From NCBI GenBank assembly GCA_029558535.1, contig JAKQEK010000153.1, positions 1 to 39,708 of the forward strand: a stretch of DNA of 39,708 nt, given 5' to 3'. Position numbers and translations under genes: made by a program. A model generated the notes under the pieces. The model saw nothing but the letters and a program-made list of their open reading frames with translations. It made no database searches and was not told the origin of the DNA. The first letter of the stretch is position 1, and each line of letters opens with the position of its first letter. Shown here piece after piece: positions 31,487 to 37,126 of the stretch. The stretch is from Bacteroidota bacterium. GTDB taxonomy: Bacteria > Bacteroidota > Bacteroidia > Bacteroidales > ML635J-15.

Positions 31487-32319
31487 AGTGTTAATGAATT
31501 ATAGTATTTTTTTGCAGCTTCAATGGTTTGATACAGCCTGGATATATCATCAGGATTATAATCAAACTCGAATACCTTGATACGTTTTTCTAATGGCAGG
31601 TGAGAAAATGTGTGGTTTTGTTTTATCTGATTAGCTATCTTTTCTTTATCAAAATAACCATCCGTAACAGCAAATGTTAGCTTTGCCATCTGCCAATTTA
31701 ATTCTTTAGTAACTATTTCTGGCGGAGTGTCGCAAAGAACATAAGTAAGTTTATATTTTTTCTTTCCTGTCAAATCCATATAACCTTGACCTTGCCAATA
31801 ATTATCATTTGAGATTTCGGCGTTAAAAAATGTTTTTAGTGTCCAAGAATTTTTTACATCTTCAATGATTTCTGATAGTATCACATCAGGCTCTCCATGG
31901 ATGTATTCATTTTTGAAACTCTGTGTGTTTTTCTCTCTATACTCTGAATCGTTTTCTATCAATAACTCAATAGATTCTTTTTCACATACAATTCCTTTAA
32001 TCAATTCATGCGTAATCACAGTTTCTTTGTAATTGAAATTTCTTCTTAGCCAAATATCTTCTATGTGTGATTTTGCTGTTTCTGATAAAACAATATCATC
32101 TTTAATTTGCTCAAGTTCTTTTACTTCGTGTTCTAATGATTCTATTTTATTGAATAGTTTCTTTGCGGTTGCAGTTTCTTTATTAATTGTTTCTGCGTAT
32201 TTTGTCTTAGAAGTTGATAGTAAATCCACAGCATCATTATACTTGTCAAGGTTTGATTTGCCTTTTGCTGGTGTCATTAATTTTCCTAATGAATGACAGC
32301 TAAATGTTAGTGTTTCCAT
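31483..32319 (-). CDS. YqaJ/lambda-type recombination exonuclease
   Basis: 278 residues. A PD-(D/E)XK core is visible: GEPDVI (about 143) and EIIEDVKNSW (about 150), giving D...E-x-VK, then NAEISNDNYWQGQGYMDLTG, typical of YqaJ-like exonucleases in which Gln contacts DNA. The N-terminal half has a long coiled coil (NKIESLEHEVKELEQIKDDI). The enzyme would resect double-stranded ends for single-strand annealing together with the SSB-like protein encoded just upstream. Confidence 0.75.
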   Translation of the reverse strand: METLTFSCHSLGKLMTPAKGKSNLDKYNDAVDLLSTSKTKYAETINKETATAKKLFNKIESLEHEVKELEQIKDDIVLSETAKSHIEDIWLRRNFNYKETVITHELIKGIVCEKESIELLIENDSEYREKNTQSFKNEYIHGEPDVILSEIIEDVKNSWTLKTFFNAEISNDNYWQGQGYMDLTGKKKYKLTYVLCDTPPEIVTKELNWQMAKLTFAVTDGYFDKEKIANQIKQNHTFSHLPLEKRIKVFEFDYNPDDISRLYQTIEAAKKYYNSLTL

Positions 32320-32342
32320 TATTTAGTTTTTAGATTTAAAAA

Positions 32343-32969
32343 TTAAAATGGTAAGTCATCATATATCTCATCTATAGATGAATGGTGTATTTCTTTATGA
32401 TTTGGGTTTTGAATATTAGTAAATTCCATACTTGTTTGCATTTTATTTCTAATAAAATCAGGTAGTGTATTAAACTTATTTATATCAAAATCATCATAAG
32501 AAAGTATAAAAGTGTTGTTTATTTGTTCTGGACAATTTACACCTTTAGGCATTGGTGTTATACCTGATATTTCTTCATAATGTCTTGTTCCATCTTTTGA
32601 TGGTTTATGTATGATGTTTAACATACACGGAACTCCCATTAGTTTTGTTATATCAAAACTTTTAGCTTCTTCTTCTGTAAAATCTTTACCACGCCATGAT
32701 TTTAAAGCAATTCTAAGGTTTGCTTTATCAGCCATAGATAAAGTAAATTCTTTACTTATGACTAATGGTTGTTCTCCATTTTCTTCTTTAAATACTTTTA
32801 GTTCAGTAGGCAGTTCCCAGCCTATTCTTACTTTAGGCAGAATTTTTTCTTTACCAAGTATAGTTTCTTTAACGGTGCCGATTTCTATCATTTGATAGCA
32901 TCTTGCGATGTAGTTTCCTGCTGGAATTAACTCTCTATGAGCTTGTGTGTTTGTTGCATTAATTGCCAT
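32343..32969 (-). CDS. Phage single-stranded DNA-binding-like protein
   Basis: 208 residues. The N-terminal 130 residues are strand-rich (YIARCYQMIEIGTVKE, VRIGWELP, PLVISKEFTLSM) as in phage OB-fold or DUF669-like recombination proteins. A disordered linker ends in IDEIYDDLPF, the acidic tip typical of SSB proteins. It lies 23 bp before the exonuclease gene, forming a recombination pair. A probable antisense-oriented small RNA begins just outside its start codon. Confidence 0.65.
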   Translation of the reverse strand: MAINATNTQAHRELIPAGNYIARCYQMIEIGTVKETILGKEKILPKVRIGWELPTELKVFKEENGEQPLVISKEFTLSMADKANLRIALKSWRGKDFTEEEAKSFDITKLMGVPCMLNIIHKPSKDGTRHYEEISGITPMPKGVNCPEQINNTFILSYDDFDINKFNTLPDFIRNKMQTSMEFTNIQNPNHKEIHHSSIDEIYDDLPF

Positions 32970-32971
32970 GA

Positions 32972-33003
32972 TTTGTGTTTTTAATGATGAATAATTACTT
33001 TTG
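32972..33003 (+). promoter_or_regulatory. Plus-strand promoter for a small RNA
   Basis: TTTG at 32972-32975, a 20-bp spacer, then TACTTTTG at 32996-33003: a full match to the Bacteroidota consensus, pointing away from any protein gene. Confidence 0.6.
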
Positions 33004-33009
33004 CACTAT

Positions 33010-33070
33010 GCTGCATTGTCATGCAGTTTGTGTTTTTAAGCCAGACGGTGTGAACGTTTGGCTTTTTTTT
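33010..33070 (+). ncRNA. Candidate small regulatory RNA
   Basis: About 60 nt between a good plus-strand promoter and a strong terminator. It contains a perfect 6-bp hairpin (CTGCAT, loop TGTC, ATGCAG, 33011-33026), a short T-rich single strand, then the terminator stem. No open frame is present. It lies opposite the leader of the SSB/exonuclease mRNA, so antisense control is possible (inference). Confidence 0.5.
33038..33070 (+). terminator. Rho-independent terminator of the small RNA
   Basis: Stem AAGCCAGACG with CGTTTGGCTT (one G-T pair), a 7-base loop, then a run of eight T overlapping the stem end. It works on the plus strand only; the minus strand has A-rich sequence after the stem. Confidence 0.7.
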
Positions 33071-33147
33071 AAATAAAGGCTGGTGGACACCCTTGAACTA
33101 AATTGTTGTTAATTGTTGTTGTTAATGATACCTTACCACCATCGGTT

Positions 33148-33213
33148 TTATTTTAAATATTTATAATTAAATTGTAATACACCAAGCCATTCCGTTATCT
33201 TTTCTATGTTCAT
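33148..33213 (-). CDS. Possible 21-residue peptide
   Basis: Starts at an ATG overlapping the stop of the membrane-protein gene (TAATG) and reads MNIEKITEWLGVLQFNYKYL before its stop. It could be a real peptide or the remains of a longer gene. Between it and the small RNA (33071-33147) I see only TTGTTGTTAA-type repeats. Confidence 0.25.
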   Translation of the reverse strand: MNIEKITEWLGVLQFNYKYLK

Positions 33214-33626
33214 TATTTTATGATTAAAAAAAATAATATTGCACAGAGAATGAATAATACAATATTGAACGCACAGCCTTTTGTGTAGGCATCAATCTCT
33301 TGAAGGAATTGCTCTACATCTTCACTTTCTTCTAATTCATAGTAGTTAATTCCTTTATCTTCTGAATTATCACTATTTTCTGTTCCATTGTTTCCATCGG
33401 TAGCTTCATTACCATCGCATACCACTTTATAATATCGTTGTATTTCATCTTTTGTAATTTGATATGGACAGATATTGTCCAATATTATTATGTCATTTTT
33501 TTTACTGTCAACATGAAAAAATCCATCAATAGGAAAGAACCGTTTAAAGTCTTCCGTTGCTAAAAGTTCTCCATTTTCTCCTACGAACAAAGAAGTATTC
33601 TTTATAACTATAGCTTGTGCTTTCAT
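33213..33626 (-). CDS. Early membrane protein with C-terminal anchor
   Basis: 137 residues from ATG 33626, which lies 1 bp after the upstream stop; a longer frame to 33644 would overlap that gene. The N-terminal part is soluble (MKAQAIVIKNTSLFVGENGE) and a central Asn/Asp/Gly-rich linker follows. The C-terminus is a single membrane helix (FNIVLFILCAILFFLIIK). Probably tail-anchored with the body in the cytoplasm. Function unknown. Confidence 0.6.
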   Translation of the reverse strand: MKAQAIVIKNTSLFVGENGELLATEDFKRFFPIDGFFHVDSKKNDIIILDNICPYQITKDEIQRYYKVVCDGNEATDGNNGTENSDNSEDKGINYYELEESEDVEQFLQEIDAYTKGCAFNIVLFILCAILFFLIIK

Positions 33627-33627
33627 T

Positions 33628-33855
33628 TTACTTTCTTTTTGCAATTGCTGGTTTTCCTGGTTTTATTTCAAAAGATATTATGTCTTGCATAATTTTATTT
33701 TTGTTTCTTTTTCTTGCAACTGCTCGAGAGGAAAGCTGTTTATTTTTTTCTAAAACAGCCTCCACCTTTTCGAGCCTTGAAAGATTTGCGCAAAGCATAT
33801 CAATCGTATTTTTTGTGATGTTTTTCAGACTTTGTATTTCTTTTAAATAATCCAT
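33628..33855 (-). CDS. Small basic early protein
   Basis: 75 residues with a helical N-terminus (MDYLKEIQSLKNITKNTIDML) and a Lys/Arg-rich C-terminal half (SSRAVARKRNKNK, KPGKPAIAKRK), which suggests nucleic-acid binding. Part of a run of short, closely spaced early genes. No family recognised. Confidence 0.55.
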   Translation of the reverse strand: MDYLKEIQSLKNITKNTIDMLCANLSRLEKVEAVLEKNKQLSSRAVARKRNKNKIMQDIISFEIKPGKPAIAKRK

Positions 33856-33864
33856 GACCGTTAA

Positions 33865-34059
33865 TTATGCCGCAATACTTACTTTTGCTAATTCTCTCTC
33901 CAATTCTGCTATCTCGCCTTTCTTGGTTGAAATGCGTTCCATTAGTACGGTTTGCATTTCAAAGTTTACTAATCTATTGGCAATATTTCCAACTTCATAC
34001 AGTTCAGAAAGCTGAGCCATTAGCTCAAGTTTTTTTCTCATTAATTCTAATTTTTCCAT
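33865..34059 (-). CDS. Small coiled-coil early protein
   Basis: 64 residues, almost wholly helical with heptad-like Leu spacing (MEKLELMRKKLELMAQLSEL, and KKGEIAELERELAKV). Probably an oligomeric coiled coil. Function unknown. Confidence 0.55.
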   Translation of the reverse strand: MEKLELMRKKLELMAQLSELYEVGNIANRLVNFEMQTVLMERISTKKGEIAELERELAKVSIAA

Positions 34060-34061
34060 AC

Positions 34062-34277
34062 TTAAAGATTTTCGTTTTTATAAATTTCGATGCAAGTCAG
34101 ACAATAGTTCAGTTCTTTGCCATCATTCACATCATGCATTTTAAATAACTTTACTTCATTTTCTTCCACTTCATCACTACAACCAGCGCACTTTACCAAT
34201 TCTATAGCATCTGGCTTAGACAGCTTTTGCTGGTAATCTTGGTATTGCTCCTCACGATATGTATTTATGTCCAACAT
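34062..34277 (-). CDS. Small zinc-finger-like early protein
   Basis: 71 residues with CAGC and CLTC, about 25 residues apart, forming a likely zinc finger (CAGCSDEVEENE ... YCLTCIEIY). It overlaps the gene before it by 13 bp. Function unknown; small zinc proteins of this kind are common in early phage regions. Confidence 0.6.
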   Translation of the reverse strand: MLDINTYREEQYQDYQQKLSKPDAIELVKCAGCSDEVEENEVKLFKMHDVNDGKELNYCLTCIEIYKNENL

Positions 34278-34441
34278 TTTACAGCTTTTAAATTTTTAAA
34301 CATTGGTAATTTTCTAATCTTACTTTCTGCACCTTCTTTTGTAATAAATTTTGTTGCTAAATCTATTCTTGTCGTAAATGAATAATCATTAAAATTTATC
34401 TGCACCAAATACAATTTGTTTTCATTAATTATTGCGTACAT
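34265..34441 (-). CDS. Small early protein
   Basis: 58 residues (MYAIINENKLYLVQINFNDY ... KLPMFKNLKAVKCWT). It starts at an ATG overlapping the regulator's stop (TAATG) and ends 13 bp inside the zinc-finger gene, so it fills the gap exactly. The N-terminal strands and LATKFITKEGAESKIRKL suggest a small alpha-beta fold. Function unknown. Confidence 0.6.
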   Translation of the reverse strand: MYAIINENKLYLVQINFNDYSFTTRIDLATKFITKEGAESKIRKLPMFKNLKAVKCWT

Positions 34442-34659
34442 TATACTTTAGTAGTTTCGGTTTCTAAAATTTGTTCTTCTCTTAATTCAAATTCTGATTG
34501 AATTACATCAAGAGCAACCGCAGTTGTTAGCATAATATCATTATCATCTAAATACCGCTGAATTGTAGGTGCTGATTTATCTAAAGCTATTTGCAATCTT
34601 GCTTTACAGATTTTTGAATTTCTAATTAAATCCAATACATTATTATTTATTCTTGCCAT
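34441..34659 (-). CDS. Small DNA-binding regulator
   Basis: 72 residues. VLDLIRNSKICKARLQIALDKSAPTIQRYLDDND has helix-turn-helix character (helix, turn around KICKARLQ, and recognition helix SAPTIQRYL). It is the first gene behind the early promoter and palindromic operator, the usual place for a Cro-like self-regulator. Confidence 0.6.
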   Translation of the reverse strand: MARINNNVLDLIRNSKICKARLQIALDKSAPTIQRYLDDNDIMLTTAVALDVIQSEFELREEQILETETTKV

Positions 34660-34683
34660 TGTTGTAATTGTTTATTAACTTAG

Positions 34684-34733
34684 TTATCAATTTTGATAAT
34701 ACAAATGTAAATACAAGTATCAATATATTGTCA
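34684..34733. promoter_or_regulatory. Palindromic operators around the early promoter
   Basis: TTATCAATTTTGATAA (34684-34699) is a perfect 16-bp palindrome at the expected RNA start. A second, imperfect one with the same TATCAA half-site, TATCAATATATTGTCA, lies at 34718-34733 over the -33 region. They are likely binding sites for the regulator encoded at 34441 or a host factor. Confidence 0.5.
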
Positions 34734-34734
34734 A
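34702..34734 (-). promoter_or_regulatory. Early promoter
   Basis: On the minus strand TTG (plus 34732-34734) is followed after 22 bp by TACATTTG (34702-34709), matching TAnnTTTG, with slightly long spacing. It precedes the whole early operon. In the rest of 34735-34952 I see only a short plus-strand frame from a TTG (34763-34861, 32 codons), which I do not call. Confidence 0.5.
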
Positions 34735-34952
34735 TATTATATGTTAAATTAAAGTTAATAATTTGAATGAAGTAAATTTATATAAGATTGTTGAAGACTT
34801 AAAGTCTAAAAGGATTATCTCTCTGCAAAAAGTGTCTATAAGACACAGAAGTTCTTTATAATCAAACACTTCCACAGTTCGAATTTATAAACAGTACAGT
34901 TTGTATTGCAAAATTATAAAAAAATAAACCTATAAGTTTACTTTTTTATAAT

Positions 34953-34977
34953 AAAAAAGCCCTGCATTGCGCAGAGC
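34953..34977 (-). terminator. Terminator of the late/lysis operon
   Basis: On the minus strand GCTCTGC, loop GCAAT, GCAGGGC (one mismatch), then TTTTTT. It lies after the lysis genes and the 30-residue secreted peptide and before the early promoter, closing the late transcript. Confidence 0.65.
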
Positions 34978-35035
34978 TCTTAACGTAACTAACTAACTTT
35001 ATGAAAAAACTCAACATCTCTGTTCAGCGAAATTA

Positions 35036-35128
35036 TTAATTGACTTTAGGAATTGTTTCCTGTGCCATACTAACGCTTACTGTAGCAAACAAACAAGCTG
35101 CTAAGAGTAAGAATGCGTAACGCTTCAT
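35036..35128 (-). CDS. 30-residue secreted peptide
   Basis: Starts MKRYAFLLLAACLFATVSVS with a signal-peptide profile (two basic residues, hydrophobic core, AxA-like end SMA/Q), leaving a mature part of about eight residues (QETIPKVN). It lies 31 bp after the endolysin stop and before the terminator. It may be a lysis accessory peptide or a leftover signal sequence. Confidence 0.5.
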   Translation of the reverse strand: MKRYAFLLLAACLFATVSVSMAQETIPKVN

Positions 35129-35159
35129 GTGTGAAAGAATATTTATCATTTTTATTTTT

Positions 35160-35609
35160 TTATTTTGCTTTTACAAAAATTGCATTACCAAAATTCCTAA
35201 CTCGCAACATCACTTCGCCACCATTGCTTTGGTTTTTTAATGATGTATTTCCTTCTACTGTTGAAAATGTTTTTGAGTCTATTTTTTTTACAAATATTCC
35301 TGTGTGGTCATATCGACCATCTCCGTTCCAATCAAAGAATACAATATCTCCAGGCTCTGGAGTAGTTGTGATTTTATTATTTTTCTTAAAATAAGCAACT
35401 GCAGTCTGGCAACCTGCAAAACCTTTTTGAAATCCAATATTTTCAAGTACGTAACCAGCTTGGTCATAACACCAACACACGAATATTCCACACCAAGCCA
35501 CACCATCTAACCCAAACCACTTACCATATTTAGTTTTGTTGCTATTTCTTGGATTTTCTTTAGTTCCAATTTCTTGTTTAGCAATATCTACAATTAATTG
35601 TTTATTCAT
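35160..35609 (-). CDS. CHAP-domain endolysin
   Basis: 149 residues, no signal peptide. A CHAP cysteine peptidase/amidase: catalytic Cys40 in VAWCGIFVCWC, His102 in YDHTGIF, and Glu119/Asn121 in VEGN, with PEPGDIVFFDWNGDG before the His. It would cut peptidoglycan peptide or amide bonds at lysis. It needs the holin for release. The 4-bp overlap with the spanin gene and the holin upstream make a full lysis module. Confidence 0.85.
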   Translation of the reverse strand: MNKQLIVDIAKQEIGTKENPRNSNKTKYGKWFGLDGVAWCGIFVCWCYDQAGYVLENIGFQKGFAGCQTAVAYFKKNNKITTTPEPGDIVFFDWNGDGRYDHTGIFVKKIDSKTFSTVEGNTSLKNQSNGGEVMLRVRNFGNAIFVKAK

Positions 35610-36100
35610 GGCAAAAATTTAAAAATTGGAAAATATGTTTTTAAAATTCTAAATAAAATATTCTGAATTATACAGAATGTTGACATACCTGCAACAAATA
35701 TCCACCACCAATTATATTTCTTGGTAGTTATTTTATTTCCATCGCCAATAGCACTACTTTTCTTAGCTACATTCTTGACAGAATTATCTACTTTGTTTAC
35801 TTGTCGTAATGGAGCTGGTTGCACAATTATTACATCACGATATACAGTATCAGACTTTTTAAGATACCTTACAGAAATCTGTTTATCTATCACTTTTACA
35901 AAGACTGTATCTTTATCAATACTTGTAATAATTTTCTCAAACTCATCACAAGGTATTGTATCATACTTCGTAGATACAGCAGTAATTGTATCAACGTGCG
36001 ATACAATTTTATCTTGATAGATAATCTGTGACGCTCTGCGATTGCAACTTGACAAAGCAATTATAATTAATAAGCCTATATATACTGTTTTAAATTTCAT
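35606..36100 (-). CDS. Single-protein spanin candidate (u-spanin)
   Basis: 164 residues. The N-terminus is a lipoprotein signal with lipobox ALSSC (Cys at about 19). The C-terminal region has a membrane helix (WWWIFVAGMSTFCIIQNILF). The periplasmic part between them is beta-rich and polar. An outer-membrane lipid anchor plus an inner-membrane C-terminal helix is the topology of T1 gp11-like u-spanins, which disrupt the outer membrane. It sits between holin and endolysin. Assigned by topology, not by sequence family. Confidence 0.6.
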   Translation of the reverse strand: MKFKTVYIGLLIIIALSSCNRRASQIIYQDKIVSHVDTITAVSTKYDTIPCDEFEKIITSIDKDTVFVKVIDKQISVRYLKKSDTVYRDVIIVQPAPLRQVNKVDNSVKNVAKKSSAIGDGNKITTKKYNWWWIFVAGMSTFCIIQNILFRILKTYFPIFKFLP

Positions 36101-36617
36101 TTTCTTCTTGTGTTAATTCAGCAATCTTTTGGTCTTTATAGTTGTCTATATTTTCCATGATTTTTAAAAATAAACCTTGAGGTAAAATGTTTAATAAACT
36201 TGCATTTTTAAGTATGCTAATTAATTGAAATAGCATAATTGGCAATACAACAGCACCTGTAAGAAAAGAAGCATCTGGAAAGGCTTTTTGAATTGTTAGT
36301 ACTGTTGCGACAATAACAGAATAACCAACTAAATACCATACACCTTTAAGAGCTTTTCGTGTTTCCCATGCAGAAACTAATTTTCCATTAGGACTTTTTA
36401 CTTTAGTTTTAAATCCTATAATTTGACCTAATAGATTATCTACAAAAACAACAATAAATATTGCCTTGAATACATCTATGTTGTCAAAAAAAAGCAAATT
36501 AAAGTGCGATAAAATTCCACCAAGAATTATAAATATAAAATTCGCAATGGCTTCATAGATATTGCGCAAGTGCAGTATTGAAGCCATGTATTCGTATGTT
36601 ATGTTTTTATATTTCAT
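36090..36617 (-). CDS. Holin (phage_holin_4-like)
   Basis: 175 residues with three or four hydrophobic segments (ANFIFIILGGILSHFNLLFF, FKAIFIVVFVDNLLGQIIG, VWYLVGYSVIVATVLTIQ, LTGAVVLPIMLFQLISIL). VDNLLG, the conserved WETRKALKG and ISILKNAS are typical of the holin 4 / toxin-secretion holin family (PF05105). It forms inner-membrane holes at lysis. It overlaps the spanin gene by 11 bp. Confidence 0.75.
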   Translation of the reverse strand: MKYKNITYEYMASILHLRNIYEAIANFIFIILGGILSHFNLLFFDNIDVFKAIFIVVFVDNLLGQIIGFKTKVKSPNGKLVSAWETRKALKGVWYLVGYSVIVATVLTIQKAFPDASFLTGAVVLPIMLFQLISILKNASLLNILPQGLFLKIMENIDNYKDQKIAELTQEENEI

Positions 36618-36640
36618 ATAGACAATAATTTATACCATTA

Positions 36641-36730
36641 TTACCCCAATACCCCTGCAATAATAGCTGCTATTGCTAAGGCTGCAAAAAATACAGTCCA
36701 AATTGCTATTCTTTTTTTAGAAATACTCAT
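36641..36730 (-). CDS. 29-residue membrane peptide
   Basis: MSISKKRIAIWTVFFAALAI, then AAIIAGVLG: a short basic start and one membrane helix. The ATG overlaps the stop of the upstream membrane-protein gene (ATGA), so translation is probably coupled. Placed just before the holin, it may be a holin partner or antiholin (inference). Confidence 0.55.
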   Translation of the reverse strand: MSISKKRIAIWTVFFAALAIAAIIAGVLG

Positions 36731-37113
36731 TTTCGTAAGATTTTATATGTGTGAAAAATATGGAATACAAGTGCAAAGAATGCGTATGCAGGTATTGCTA
36801 AAAGCGGTAGCAATGGATTGTATAAAGCAAGAGAGCCAATAGCCAAGAATGCAATAGCATAAGATATTCTGAATACAAAACCAAACACATGCCATGCATC
36901 AGTAAGTGATACAAACCAACGTGAAGAACCAAAGAACTTCTCACCTTTTCTTGGGTCTCCGTCTTTCCATTTGTTAGGAGAAGACATAGCTTTTATCCAG
37001 TATCTTGATGGTTTGAACTTAATCTTACCCTCCGCTGATAAATCCATCACGGCTTTAGCAAATCCACTGATAAACAGTAGTATCGGTATAAATATGTAGT
37101 ATACTATAATCAT
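36727..37113 (-). CDS. Membrane protein between fibre and lysis genes
   Basis: 128 residues with three hydrophobic segments (YYIFIPILLFISGFAKAV at 5-22, ISYAIAFLAIGSLALY near 85-100, LPLLAIPAYAFFALVFHIF near 103-121) and a polar middle (PSRYWIKAMSSPNKWKDGDPRKGEKFF). It is linked to the lysis genes by a 4-bp overlap with the following peptide gene. Role unknown; membrane lysis accessory or fibre-related. Confidence 0.6.
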   Translation of the reverse strand: MIIVYYIFIPILLFISGFAKAVMDLSAEGKIKFKPSRYWIKAMSSPNKWKDGDPRKGEKFFGSSRWFVSLTDAWHVFGFVFRISYAIAFLAIGSLALYNPLLPLLAIPAYAFFALVFHIFHTYKILRK

Positions 37114-37126
37114 GGTATTTTACAAA

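Noticed and set aside
34763..34861. Plus-strand 32-codon frame from a TTG, upstream of the early promoter
   Set aside because: No ATG, no matching promoter and no recognisable pattern; too weak to call.
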